This document shows positions 41,400-51,080 of a stretch of 64,000 bases of DNA, in pieces (position 1 is the stretch's first letter; each line of letters opens with the position of its first letter). The position numbers and the translations under genes were made by a program. The stretch spans positions 930,001-994,000 of the forward strand of contig CP188828.1 in NCBI GenBank assembly GCA_050110875.1, read 5' to 3'. This DNA is from Methyloligella sp050110875. GTDB lineage: Bacteria > Pseudomonadota > Alphaproteobacteria > Rhizobiales > Methyloligellaceae. The notes beneath the pieces were generated by a model. The model worked only from the letters and a program-made list of their open reading frames with translations. It made no database searches and had not been told where the DNA came from.

Positions 41400-43034
41400 A
41401 TGGCGGGCCGCGCAGGGCTTTTGTTCCTTACATTGATGGTACCGCTCGGATTGGCCGCACCGGTTGCCGCCGAGCCTGCGACGCCGTTCGACTGGACCGG
41501 CTTCTATCTCGGCTATCATACGGGCGGCGCGCTCGACCTCGCCGATGTGAGCGATCCTTTCGGCGCACCCCTCTTCGGCGACGAGATCCGCAGCCCCGGC
41601 CCGATTCACGGCGGGCAGCTTGGCTATAGCTGGCAGTCGGGCGATTGGGTTTTCGGCTTGGAGGCGGAGGCGAGCCTTGCCGATCTCGAAGGCTCCAATA
41701 GCTGCTTCGCCACGAGCGGTTTCTATGTCAGCGCCAATTGCCGGCGGAAGATCGATGCCATGGGCAGCTTCACGGTGCGGGGCGGCTGGCTGCTCGACGA
41801 TTCCACGCTGCTTTACGGCAAGGCCGGTCTCGCCATCGTCCATACGGAAACCACGGCGAAGCCGAATGGCGGGTTCGGACAGGCGGCAACGCGAGAAAGC
41901 GGGACCGAGCTCGGCTGGACGGTCGGGACCGGGCTGGAGCGGGCGATCGGCGCGGGCTGGAGCGTGAAGGCCGAATACGATTTTCTCTCCTTCGATGACA
42001 ATCTTTCAGCGCCGGCAAGCGTGGCGCAATCGTCACCGCCGCGCGGCGGGTACTCAGCCGTGCCGGGCGGGCCGAGCGGCATCTCATCCGACATGCATCA
42101 GGTTAAGCTGGGCGCGAATTATCGCTTCGGTCATGGTGGCGAAGCCGCACTGTTCCGGCCCGTCAAAGCGCCGGGCTTACCCAATGGCTACCGGCTGGAG
42201 GTCGGCGCCCGCTATACTTATGGCTGGGGGCAGTTCCACAAGGATCTCGGCCTCTCGGGACACGGCGATTACGGGCTCGCCTCGCGACTGACCTACGAGA
42301 ACACCGACAGCAACGGTGGGGAAGCCTTCGCCCGGCTCGATACGCCTTGGGGCGGCATGATCAAGGGCGTGCTCGGCGGGGCGGTCAGCGGCGGCAAGAT
42401 GAACGACGAGGATTGGGGGCTCCAATTCCCCGACGGCCTCATCCCTTATTCCAACACGGTCTCCACGGTCGATAACGAGATTAAATACGGCATCGTGGAT
42501 GTCGGCTATGCCTGGTGGCAGGGCCAGCGCTATTCCATCGCGCCGTTCATCGGCTACAGCCAGCTGCGGCAGGACATGGACGCCAATGGCTGCAGGCAAA
42601 TCGCCAATCCGAACTCGGACTGCGCCACACCGATTCCCACCAACGTGGTCGGCATCACGGAGGACGATGTGTGGCACGCGCTCAGGCTCGGCACGGCAGT
42701 CAATCTGTCGTTGTCCGACCGGCTGAGCTTTACGGGCGAGGCGGCGTATCTTCCCTATGTGGATTTCGACGGCACCGACAATCACCGGCTGCGCGATTTG
42801 GTCTCGCCGGAGAGCGGGCGCGGCATCGGCGTTCAACTCGAGGCAACCCTCGCCTATGCGCTGACGGAGTCTCTCAGCCTCGGTATCGGCGGCCGCTATT
42901 GGTCCATGTGGACCGAGACGGGGACCGTCGATTTCGGCGGGAGCGGGCCGATCATCCCTATGCGCTATGCCTCGGAGCAGGCGCAGCTTCTCTTCCAAGG
43001 CTCTTACCGCTTCAACACCGGCGGCGGAGGTTAG
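41400..43034 (+). CDS. Outer membrane beta-barrel protein with two barrel-type domains
   Basis: 544 aa. A signal peptide ends near AAPVAAEP (residues 19-26). Residues 30-245 are an Omp25/opacity-type barrel (FDWTGFYLGYHTGGAL; WVFGLEAEASLAD; WTVGTGLERAIGAGWSVKAEYDFLSFDD; DMHQVKLGANYRF). Residues about 260-544 form a second beta-strand-rich domain (RLEVGARYTYGWGQ; SRLTYENTDSNGGEAFARLDTPWG; GGRYWSMWTETG) ending in an aromatic strand GSYRF. Both parts look like outer membrane barrels or lipid-facing sheets. Its role (porin, adhesin, structural) is not evident. Preceded by ahcY and followed by a 225-bp promoter region of the histidine kinase operon. Confidence 0.85.
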   Translation: MAGRAGLLFLTLMVPLGLAAPVAAEPATPFDWTGFYLGYHTGGALDLADVSDPFGAPLFGDEIRSPGPIHGGQLGYSWQSGDWVFGLEAEASLADLEGSNSCFATSGFYVSANCRRKIDAMGSFTVRGGWLLDDSTLLYGKAGLAIVHTETTAKPNGGFGQAATRESGTELGWTVGTGLERAIGAGWSVKAEYDFLSFDDNLSAPASVAQSSPPRGGYSAVPGGPSGISSDMHQVKLGANYRFGHGGEAALFRPVKAPGLPNGYRLEVGARYTYGWGQFHKDLGLSGHGDYGLASRLTYENTDSNGGEAFARLDTPWGGMIKGVLGGAVSGGKMNDEDWGLQFPDGLIPYSNTVSTVDNEIKYGIVDVGYAWWQGQRYSIAPFIGYSQLRQDMDANGCRQIANPNSDCATPIPTNVVGITEDDVWHALRLGTAVNLSLSDRLSFTGEAAYLPYVDFDGTDNHRLRDLVSPESGRGIGVQLEATLAYALTESLSLGIGGRYWSMWTETGTVDFGGSGPIIPMRYASEQAQLLFQGSYRFNTGGGG

Positions 43035-43259
43035 ATTTTTCCTGTCGTCACCTCTCTTCCAGGGCGGCTTCGCAGCGCCGCGCCCGATCGGTTAATGATT
43101 GCTTAACCGGAAGCGTTGTCCCGTGGTGTGCAAGAGTCATCGTTCTGGCTAAGCTAGACGTGATTCGCCGACACGCGCTGGCGGACCTGCACTCTCCCGT
43201 AAATCGTTTTGCGCAGCGTTCATCATTTCAAGCGTGGACGGCCAATAGGAGCTCACGCA

Positions 43260-45770
43260 ATGCGGACCAAATGGGGGAGGGCTGCATCAGTGGCGGTATG
43301 TCCGCGGCACCTTTTTCCGTCCGTGTTTCTCTCGGTGGTCCTGCTGATCGCAGCGAGCTCCGAGGCGGCAGCCCAAGAGGCCGTGCTGGGCCCTGACGGG
43401 CTCGATGCCCGGCTTCTCTTCATCATCGGCACCATGCTGGGCGTGATGGCATTCGCCATCGGCACGGCGCTCTATGCCATGCGTATGACCCGGCAGTCGC
43501 GCGCCCAGGCCGAGACGGCGATGGCCGAGGCGGAAAGCTTGCGCGGCCGCAAGACTCGGCTGGAGTCGATCCTCGCCGCAGAACCGCAGCTCCTTTTCGC
43601 ATGGACCGAATCTCAGGCTCCGAAGCTTCTGATCGCAAATCTGCCGCCGAGCCTCGGCGTTCCGAGCGCGGCCGATGCGTTCATGCGGTTTTCCGAGTGG
43701 CTGCCGCGGGAGAGCGTCGAAAGCCTGAAAGCTGCGATCAAGCAGCTGACCGAGAAGGGCCAGGGCTTCAACCTGATGCTCGTCACGCTCGCCGGCAAGC
43801 ATATCGAGATCGACGGGCGTTCCGCCGGCCCCTGCCTCACCCTGAAGGTGCGGGATATCACCGGCCAGCGTCTCGACATGGCGCGCGTCGGCGAACGGCA
43901 CAGGCTGCTCGATGCCCAGATCGGGGCGCTGAAATCCTTGCTCGACAAGTTTCCCGAGCCGGTCTGGCTGCGCGGTCCCGACCGCAACCTGACCTGGGTC
44001 AACCGCGCCTATGCGGAGGCGACGGAAGCGGACGCCGTGACTCGCGCCGTGCAGGAACAGATCGATATCCTGGCTCCAGAGGATCGCAAGGCAGCGGAGA
44101 AGGGCCTCGCCGGGGCGGGAGAGTTCCGCGAGCAGATTTTGGTGCCGACGAGCCGGGGATCGCGGCGCTATTCGGCACAGCTGGTCGGGCGCGGCGGCGT
44201 CTCCGCCGGTCTGGCGCGCGAAGTCGTATCACCGGAAAAGGCGAAGCGGAGCATCGACGGCCGGCTGCGCGGCTTCGACCGCATGGCCACCGCCTTCGCC
44301 GTCTTCGACGCAGATCAGCGGCTGGTCCATTTCAATCAGGCCTATGCCGATCTCTGGAAGCTCGACAGCGAATGGCTGGCGAGCGGTCCGTCCGATGCGG
44401 AAATCCTGGATCGACTGCGCTTCTCCCGCCTCCTCCCCGAGAAAGCCGATTATCGCAACTGGAAGCAGACCTGGCTGGAGGTCTACGGCCGGGATGCCCA
44501 GTTCGACGATGAATGGCACCTGCCGGACGGGCGCGCGCTGCATGTGGTGATCGACAGCGTGCCGGGCCAGGGCGTGACCTATCTCTACGAGGATGTGACG
44601 GAGCGCTTCGCGCTCGAAAGCCGCTATAACGAGCTGATCCAGGTGCAGCGGGAGACTATCGATACCTTGCGCGAAGGCGTCGCGGTGTTCTCCCAGGACG
44701 GCGCGCTGCGGCTCTACAACAAGGCTTTCGCCTCCCTTTGGCGCCTCAACCCGTCCCAGCTCGATGGGGAGCCCCATATCGACGAGGTGATCGAGAGCTG
44801 CCGGGTGCTGCACGACGATCCGGCGGAATGGGCACGAACCAAGGCGGCCATCACGGCCATCACCTCGGAGCGGTATCCTTACGAGAGCCAATTCGACCGC
44901 GACGACGGCAGCGTGATCGCGGCCGCCGCCCTGCCTCTGCCCGATGGCGGCACGCTGCTGACCTATGTCGATGTCAGCGACTCCGTGCGGGCCGAGCGCG
45001 CGCTGATCGAGAAGAACGAGGCGCTGGAGACGGCGGACCGGTTGAAATCGACCTTCATCCGGCATGTTTCCTACGAGCTGCGGACGCCGCTCACCAATAT
45101 CGTCGGGTTCACGGATTTCCTGATCGACGTGGCGCGGGACCCGCTATCCCCGAAGCAAGCCGAATATCTGAACGATATCCGCGCTTCGGGCCGCACCTTG
45201 CGCACCATCATCGACGATATTCTCGATCTCGCCAGCATCGATGCCGGGGCGCTGCAGCTGGAAAAGGGCGGGGTCGATGTGCGCGGGGTCGTCGCCTCCC
45301 TGGAGAAGGGGCTCAGCGACCGGCTGCAGCAGAACGGGGTGAAGCTTGCCGTCCATGTCGAAGAAACCGTCGACCGCGTCACCGCAGACGAGCAGCGCCT
45401 TGTGCAAATCCTCTATAATCTCCTCTCCAATGCCATCAGCTTTTCGCCGGGGGGCAGCACCGTTATCTTGGGCTGCAACCAAGAGGACGACATGATCCGC
45501 TTTCGCGTGAAGGACGAGGGGCCGGGAATTCCGGCAGAGTTGCGGGATTCGATTTTCGAGCCGTTCGAGAGCCGGGCGCAAGGCGTCGGCCATCGGGGCG
45601 CCGGCCTCGGGCTTGCGATCGTGAAGAGCCTCGTGGAGCTGCATGGCGGCAACATCGCGCTCAACACCGAGGTCGACCGGGGGACCGAGTTCGATGTGTG
45701 GCTGCCACGCGCGCCGCAAGATGCTCTCGAAACGACCGACACCGACCGGAAATCCAGCCTCGCAGGATGA
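43260..45770 (+). CDS. PAS-domain sensor histidine kinase
   Basis: 836 aa. A signal-anchor/TM near residues 18-38, a second TM at about 52-75 (LFIIGTMLGVMAFAIGTALYAM), a coiled coil, then three PAS-like domains (LLDKFPEPVWLRGPDRNLTWVNRAYAEATE; FDRMATAFAVFDADQRLVHFNQAYADLW; LREGVAVFSQDGALRLYNKAFASLW), the H-box FIRHVSYELRTPLTNIVGF with His602, and HATPase_c with NLLSNAISFSPGG, DEGPGIP and GAGLGLAIVKSLVELHGG. No receiver domain or response regulator is nearby. AGGAG precedes the ATG at 43260. Its stop overlaps the tsaE/amgK start (ATGA), so it is the first gene of a kinase-tsaE/amgK-murU-addB-addA operon. Confidence 0.92.
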   Translation: MRTKWGRAASVAVCPRHLFPSVFLSVVLLIAASSEAAAQEAVLGPDGLDARLLFIIGTMLGVMAFAIGTALYAMRMTRQSRAQAETAMAEAESLRGRKTRLESILAAEPQLLFAWTESQAPKLLIANLPPSLGVPSAADAFMRFSEWLPRESVESLKAAIKQLTEKGQGFNLMLVTLAGKHIEIDGRSAGPCLTLKVRDITGQRLDMARVGERHRLLDAQIGALKSLLDKFPEPVWLRGPDRNLTWVNRAYAEATEADAVTRAVQEQIDILAPEDRKAAEKGLAGAGEFREQILVPTSRGSRRYSAQLVGRGGVSAGLAREVVSPEKAKRSIDGRLRGFDRMATAFAVFDADQRLVHFNQAYADLWKLDSEWLASGPSDAEILDRLRFSRLLPEKADYRNWKQTWLEVYGRDAQFDDEWHLPDGRALHVVIDSVPGQGVTYLYEDVTERFALESRYNELIQVQRETIDTLREGVAVFSQDGALRLYNKAFASLWRLNPSQLDGEPHIDEVIESCRVLHDDPAEWARTKAAITAITSERYPYESQFDRDDGSVIAAAALPLPDGGTLLTYVDVSDSVRAERALIEKNEALETADRLKSTFIRHVSYELRTPLTNIVGFTDFLIDVARDPLSPKQAEYLNDIRASGRTLRTIIDDILDLASIDAGALQLEKGGVDVRGVVASLEKGLSDRLQQNGVKLAVHVEETVDRVTADEQRLVQILYNLLSNAISFSPGGSTVILGCNQEDDMIRFRVKDEGPGIPAELRDSIFEPFESRAQGVGHRGAGLGLAIVKSLVELHGGNIALNTEVDRGTEFDVWLPRAPQDALETTDTDRKSSLAG

Positions 45771-47299
45771 CTGATACCGAATGGCGGCTAGAAGGCGTCG
45801 ACCTTTCCGGCCTCGACCGGCTGGCACAACTGCTGGCGCTGTTTCTCCTGCCGGGCGATTTCCTCGGGCTGAAAGGTCCGCTCGGTGCCGGCAAGACGAC
45901 ATTCGCCCGGGCGCTGATCCTCAGGCTGGGGAGCACCGAAGAGGTGCAGAGCCCGACCTTCGGGCTGGTGCAGAGCTACACCACGAGCCGGATTCCCATC
46001 CACCATTGCGATTTCTACCGGCTGGAGCCGGGCGAGACGGATGAGCTGGGGCTCGATGATGCCCTCGCCGACGGCGCGGTGCTCGCAGAATGGCCGGAGC
46101 GCGCGGATCGGGACTTCGCCGATAACCGGCTAGAGATCGCCTTCCATGAGACCGCCGACCCGGAAACCCGCGACCTTGCGCTGACCGGTCATGGCGGCTG
46201 GGCAAGCCGGCTCGCCCGGATGAAGGCGCTCGTGGCTTTTCTCGAAGACACCGATTTCGCGACCGCGCAGCTCGAATTCGTTCAGGGCGACGCTTCCACG
46301 CGAAGCTATTCCCGGGCGATCCTCCATAGCGGCGACAGTGCGATTCTCATGAACGCACCGGCCATGCCGGACGGGAAGCCCATCAAGGACGGCAAGCCTT
46401 ACAGTCAGCACGCTCATCTGGCGGAAAATGTCACGCCCTTCGTGGCGGTGGCCGGGGCCTTGCGGGATCGCGGGCTTTCGGCGCCGGAGATCTACGCCGC
46501 CGATCTCGATGAGGGGTTCCTCCTTCTGGAGGATCTCGGGGATCACGTCTTCACCCCGTCCTACGGCCATGGCGACAGCCAGGCTTCGCTGATGCGGGAG
46601 GCGGTGGATGTGCTGCTCCACCTGGCGAAAACACCGCCGGCCGGCCCGCTGCCCATTCCCGACCATACGGCCTATGCCCTGCCGCATTACGATCCGGCGG
46701 CAATGCTGATCGAGGTCTCGTTGCTGATCGATTGGCTATGGCCGGCGGTGCACGGAAGACATCCGGAAGAGGCGGAGCGGCAGGCTTATTTCGATGTCTG
46801 GCGGCCGTTGCTCGATGGGGTCGCGGCTCACGATACCGGTTGGGTGCTGCGGGATTATCATTCGCCGAACTTGGTCTGGTTGCCGGAGCGCGAGGGCGTG
46901 CAGCGCGTCGGCCTGCTCGACTTTCAGGATGCGCTGGCGGGACCGCTGGCCTACGATCTCGCCTCCCTGCTGCAGGATGCGCGGGTCGACGTGCCGGCGC
47001 CGCTTGAGGCGGAGCTGCTCGATTACTACTGTTCCCGCCGCGATGACACCGACCCGGCTTTCACCACATCAGACTTCCTGCACGACTACGCAATCCTGGG
47101 CGCGCAGCGGGCCAGCAAGATCCTCGGCATCTTCGCCCGGCTGGCCGCTCGAGACGGCAAACGCCGCTATCTGGAGCATCTGCCGCGGGTGGCGGGCTAT
47201 CTGGAGCGCAATCTGCATCACCCGGCCCTTGCGGAGCTGCGGACGTGGTACAAGCAGGCGCTTCCGGAGGCCGGCCGGCTTCCACCCCCATCTCTCTGA
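45767..47299 (+). CDS. TsaE-AmgK fusion: tRNA t6A ATPase joined to a MurNAc/GlcNAc anomeric kinase-like domain
   Basis: 510 aa bifunctional protein. Residues 1-150 are TsaE (YjeE): Walker A LKGPLGAGKTTFARALI, the SPTFGLVQSY segment and HCDFYRLEPGETDELGLDDAL; TsaE assists TsaB/TsaD in N6-threonylcarbamoyl adenosine formation on tRNA. Residues about 160-505 are an aminoglycoside-phosphotransferase fold with GDASTRSYSRAI, the nucleotide-hinge FLLLEDLGDHVF and catalytic loop VLRDYHSPNLVWL then DFQDALAGPLAYDLASLLQDAR, as in AmgK, which phosphorylates MurNAc at the anomeric position. The murU-like gene 12 bp downstream supports this. Start overlaps the kinase stop by 4 bp. Confidence 0.9.
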   Translation: MTDTEWRLEGVDLSGLDRLAQLLALFLLPGDFLGLKGPLGAGKTTFARALILRLGSTEEVQSPTFGLVQSYTTSRIPIHHCDFYRLEPGETDELGLDDALADGAVLAEWPERADRDFADNRLEIAFHETADPETRDLALTGHGGWASRLARMKALVAFLEDTDFATAQLEFVQGDASTRSYSRAILHSGDSAILMNAPAMPDGKPIKDGKPYSQHAHLAENVTPFVAVAGALRDRGLSAPEIYAADLDEGFLLLEDLGDHVFTPSYGHGDSQASLMREAVDVLLHLAKTPPAGPLPIPDHTAYALPHYDPAAMLIEVSLLIDWLWPAVHGRHPEEAERQAYFDVWRPLLDGVAAHDTGWVLRDYHSPNLVWLPEREGVQRVGLLDFQDALAGPLAYDLASLLQDARVDVPAPLEAELLDYYCSRRDDTDPAFTTSDFLHDYAILGAQRASKILGIFARLAARDGKRRYLEHLPRVAGYLERNLHHPALAELRTWYKQALPEAGRLPPPSL

Positions 47300-47311
47300 G
47301 AGACCAGTCCG

Positions 47312-48034
47312 TTGACCTCTGTCCAAACCGCCATGGTGCTCGCCGCAGGGCTCGGCACGCGCATGCGCCCCTTGAGCGAAAGCCGGCCCAAGCCGCTGGT
47401 GCCGGTGGCGGGCAAAGCCCTCATCGACCATGTGCTGGACGGTCTGGCGGCGGCCGGGGTCGGACGTGCCGTGGTCAATGTCCATTACCTGGCGGACATT
47501 ATAGAGGACCATCTTAAGGCGCGGCCCGGGGCGCCCGAGATCACCATTTCCGACGAACGGGATGCGCTGCTGGATACGGGCGGCGGGGTGAGACATGCCC
47601 TTCCGCTGCTGGGCGACGGTCCGTTCTTTATCCACAATTCGGATGCGCTGTGGCGGGAGAACGGTGCTTCGGCGCTTAACGCATTGGCTGAGCTGTGGGA
47701 CCCTTCTCGCATGGATGCATTGCTCCTCTTGGCGGATCGAGAAACCAGCCTGGGCTATCCGGGCAAGGGCGATTTTTTCCTGGACGAGGACAGGCGGCTG
47801 ACCCGGCGCGGGGACGCCCCCTTGGCGCCGTTGGTGTTCGCCGGGGTATCGCTCTGCGATACGCGACTCTTCGAGGGCCCACCCGTGGGGGCATTTTCTC
47901 TCAACGTGCTTTGGGACCGGGCTCTGAAGGCCGGGCGTCTCTTTGGCGTGAAGCTGGACGGCGAGTGGATGCATGTCGGCACGCCCGAGGCGGTCGCGCA
48001 AGCGGAAGTGCGGCTTGAGGATCACGGTGGCTGA
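47312..48034 (+). CDS. murU: MurNAc-1-phosphate uridylyltransferase-like nucleotidyltransferase
   Basis: 240 aa from a TTG (an ATG at 47333 is also in frame, just before the core). The nucleotidyltransferase signature MVLAAGLGTRMRPLSESRPKPLVPVAGKALIDHVLDGL is at the N-terminus, with the metal-binding HNSDALW segment and the C-terminal WMHVGTPEAV. In pseudomonads, MurU joins AmgK to convert recycled MurNAc to UDP-MurNAc, bypassing de novo synthesis and reducing fosfomycin sensitivity. The preceding AmgK domain makes the same role likely here. Its 3' end overlaps addB by 8 bp. Confidence 0.88.
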   Translation: MTSVQTAMVLAAGLGTRMRPLSESRPKPLVPVAGKALIDHVLDGLAAAGVGRAVVNVHYLADIIEDHLKARPGAPEITISDERDALLDTGGGVRHALPLLGDGPFFIHNSDALWRENGASALNALAELWDPSRMDALLLLADRETSLGYPGKGDFFLDEDRRLTRRGDAPLAPLVFAGVSLCDTRLFEGPPVGAFSLNVLWDRALKAGRLFGVKLDGEWMHVGTPEAVAQAEVRLEDHGG

Positions 48035-51000
48035 GCCGCTGCGCCCGCGCCCCAGGCTCTACACCATACCGCCATCGGCCCCCTTCCTTCGGACGTTGGC
48101 GACGGCGATCCTGGAGGGTGCGCTTCCGGTCGCAGGAGGTGCGCCGCCCGATCCGTTCGATCTGCCCGCCATGACGATCTATCTGCCGACCCGCCGCGCG
48201 GCGCGCGGGCTTCGCGAGGCGTTCCTCGAGGCCTGCGGGGGCAAGACCTTATTGCTGCCTCAGATCCGGGCACTGGGCGACCCGGAGGAGGACGCCTTGC
48301 TCTTCAGCGCCGGATTGGACGAAGGCGAGGGCGTGGCAGGCGCTTCGGCCATCTCGGGTCTGCAGCGGCGCTTCGCCCTAATGCGGCTGATCCTCGCCTG
48401 GCAGAAAACCTTGCCAGCAGAGCCGGACCAGCCGCCCCCGATCACACCGGCGCAAGCCTCCCATCTGGCCGACGATCTCGGACGATTCATGGACGAAATC
48501 GAACGGGAAGAGACCGATCTCTCGCAGCTCGAAACCCTGGTGCCGGAAGAGCTCGCCGGACATTGGGCGCAGACCATCGACTTCCTGAAGATCGTGACCG
48601 AGCACTGGCCGGCCTATCTCGACGAGAACGGCCTCGTCTCTCCGGCGGAGCGTCGCCGCCTGTTGATGGACCAGGAGCGCGAGCGGCTGCAGCAGATCGG
48701 CGATGCGCCGGTGATCGCCGCAGGCTCCACGGGCACGGTGCCCGCGACGGCGCGCCTGCTGCAAACCCTCGCCAGCTTGCCCAACGGCGCGGTCGTTCTG
48801 CCCGGTCTCGACGTCAGCCTCGACGACGAGAGCTGGGATGCGCTCGGCCGGCATCCCGAGCATCCGCAAACGGGCATGTGGGAGCTGCTCCGGCGGCTCG
48901 GTGCGGATCGCGGCGATGTCGCCACATTGGCTGACGCGGAGCCCGATGCGGCGCAGCATGCGCGGCTACGACTGGCGAGCGAGGTGCTGCGCCCGGCGGA
49001 GACCACCGACCGCTGGCAAAAGCTGCCGGGAGACGGAGAGATCGTGCAGGCGCTCGAAGGTATCTCCCTGATCGAGGCGCCGGGCCCCCAGGACGAGGCG
49101 GAAGCGATCGCCCTGATATTGCGGCACGTGGTGGAGCAGCCGGACCGCACCGCCGCCCTGGTGACACCGGATCGTGCGTTGGCCCGGCGGGTGGCGGCGC
49201 GGGTGCGCCAATTCGGCTTGGCCATCGACGATTCCGCCGGCACGCACGTCGGCCGGACCGTTCCCGGCGCCTTCCTGGCGCTTGTCCTCGATGCAGCGGA
49301 GACGGATTTCGCGCCGCCGGAGCTCATGGCGCTGCTCAAGCATCCGCTGACGCGGATGGGGCGAAGCGCCGGTGCCATGCGATCGGTGGCGCGGCTATTG
49401 GAGCGGGCGGCGTTTCGGGATGTCTATCTCGGCCAAGGCTTCGCCGGTATCCGTGCCGCCGTGACGGCAGAGCCCGACCGTCCCCATGGGACGCGGCGGC
49501 TACGGGCGGACGAGATCGGCAAGGTGCTCGCCCTGGTCGACGCGCTGGAAGCCGCTTTTGCACCGTTGACGGCGTTGGGACCGGTGGCACCAGCCTCGGC
49601 CCTTGCCGAAGCCCATGCGGCAGCGGCGGAAGCTCTTGCGACGGACGAGACGGGCACAAGCGACCGTCTGTGGCTGGGAGATGCTGGCGAGGCGCTCTCC
49701 GTCTTCCTGCGGGATCTGATCGCAGAGGGGACAGGACTCGACTTACGCTTCGTCGATTATCCGGCTTTCTATCGCAGCTTATTGGCCGGACAGGTGGTGC
49801 GGCCGCCGCAGGGCGCCCATCCGCGTCTGTTCATCTGGGGCCCGCTGGAGGCACGGCTGCAACAGACCGATGCGGTGATCCTCGGCGGGCTGAACGAAGG
49901 GGCCTGGCCGAAGGCACAGGATCCTGGACCTTGGCTCAATCGCGCCATGCGGAGCGCGCTCGGCCTGCCGGCGCCGGAACGGCGGATCGGGCTTTCGGCC
50001 CATGACTTCGCACAGAGCCTCGGGGCGGCGCATATCTATCTTACCCGGGCGCTGAAGGTGGACGGGGTGCCGACGGTCCCCTCGCGCTGGGTGCAGCGGC
50101 TGACGGCCCTGGTCGAGGCGTTAGGGGCTGACGACGGCCTGAGATCTCCGGAGCCCTGGGTCGCCTGGGCAAAGATGCGGGACCATGTGGAGCGTTTCTC
50201 CCCCGTCACCCAGCCGGCCCCCTGCCCGCCGCTCGCAGCCCGGCCGCGCAAGCTGAGCGTCAGCCGGATCGAGCGCTGGATCGCCAACCCCTATGACGTC
50301 TATGCGCGGGATATTCTGCGGCTCGAGCCGCTGCCGCCTTTGGGCCAAGCGGCGGATCCGGCCTTGCGCGGCAAGGTGGTCCACGCCGCCCTGTCGGAAT
50401 TCGCCAAACGCTATCCCGACCGATTGCCCGACGATATCGGCGGCACGCTGATCGCCATCGCCGAAGAGCTGTTCTCCGCGCTTGGCGGCGCGGCACGGAT
50501 CGAGGCGTTTTGGCGGCCGCATTTCGAGAATTTCGCCCGCTGGTTCGCCGAGACGGAGTCGTTGCGGCGCGCTGGCGTGCAGGAGATCGTCAGCGAGGTG
50601 CGCGGCAGCTTGCGCCTGGATGCGCTCGATTTCGAGCTTACCGCAAGGGCCGACCGGATCGATCTCCGCGAGGACGGGACGCTCGCCATCTACGACTACA
50701 AGACCGGCAATCCACCGGCCGCAAAAGCGGTGGACGGAATGCATGCGCCGCAGCTTCCGCTGGAGGCTGCGATCGCGCGTCTCGCGGGCTTCGGCGATAT
50801 GGGGCCGCGGCCCGTTTCGGCGCTGCGCTATATCCACGCCTCGGGACGGCGGGATGGCGGCGAGGAGCGCGACGCGGCCTCAAGACCGCCGGAGACCCTT
50901 GCGGAGGAAGCGGTGACCGCGCTCGAAGGACTCGTCAAGGAGTTCGACGACGCGGCCCGCGCCTATGAGGCGATGCGGCGGAGCGGCACCCATTTCGGCA

Positions 51001-51077
51001 GCGCCTATCGCTATGACGATTACGCCCAGCTCGCCCGGGTCGACGAGTGGGGCAATGCGGGCGGCGAGGGGGATTAG
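48027..51077 (+). CDS. addB: Double-strand break repair protein AddB
   Basis: 1016 aa from a GTG overlapping the murU stop, with GAGGA upstream. AddB has an inactivated helicase fold (no complete Walker A) plus a C-terminal RecB-type nuclease domain visible as LSVSRIERWIANPYDVYARDILRLEPLP and the catalytic ADRIDLREDGTLAIYDYKTGN (about residues 870-895). With AddA it forms the alphaproteobacterial equivalent of RecBCD: end resection to a recombination hotspot and RecA loading. The coupling to addA (3 bp apart) is as expected. No iron-sulfur cysteine cluster of the Bacillus AddB type is apparent around the nuclease domain. Confidence 0.95.
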   Translation: MAEPLRPRPRLYTIPPSAPFLRTLATAILEGALPVAGGAPPDPFDLPAMTIYLPTRRAARGLREAFLEACGGKTLLLPQIRALGDPEEDALLFSAGLDEGEGVAGASAISGLQRRFALMRLILAWQKTLPAEPDQPPPITPAQASHLADDLGRFMDEIEREETDLSQLETLVPEELAGHWAQTIDFLKIVTEHWPAYLDENGLVSPAERRRLLMDQERERLQQIGDAPVIAAGSTGTVPATARLLQTLASLPNGAVVLPGLDVSLDDESWDALGRHPEHPQTGMWELLRRLGADRGDVATLADAEPDAAQHARLRLASEVLRPAETTDRWQKLPGDGEIVQALEGISLIEAPGPQDEAEAIALILRHVVEQPDRTAALVTPDRALARRVAARVRQFGLAIDDSAGTHVGRTVPGAFLALVLDAAETDFAPPELMALLKHPLTRMGRSAGAMRSVARLLERAAFRDVYLGQGFAGIRAAVTAEPDRPHGTRRLRADEIGKVLALVDALEAAFAPLTALGPVAPASALAEAHAAAAEALATDETGTSDRLWLGDAGEALSVFLRDLIAEGTGLDLRFVDYPAFYRSLLAGQVVRPPQGAHPRLFIWGPLEARLQQTDAVILGGLNEGAWPKAQDPGPWLNRAMRSALGLPAPERRIGLSAHDFAQSLGAAHIYLTRALKVDGVPTVPSRWVQRLTALVEALGADDGLRSPEPWVAWAKMRDHVERFSPVTQPAPCPPLAARPRKLSVSRIERWIANPYDVYARDILRLEPLPPLGQAADPALRGKVVHAALSEFAKRYPDRLPDDIGGTLIAIAEELFSALGGAARIEAFWRPHFENFARWFAETESLRRAGVQEIVSEVRGSLRLDALDFELTARADRIDLREDGTLAIYDYKTGNPPAAKAVDGMHAPQLPLEAAIARLAGFGDMGPRPVSALRYIHASGRRDGGEERDAASRPPETLAEEAVTALEGLVKEFDDAARAYEAMRRSGTHFGSAYRYDDYAQLARVDEWGNAGGEGD

Positions 51078-51080
51078 CCG

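Noticed and set aside
39879..41843. Long open frame antisense to ahcY and the outer membrane protein gene (654 codons)
   Set aside because: Mirror of two real genes, low-complexity His/Ala/Leu composition and no recognisable domain.
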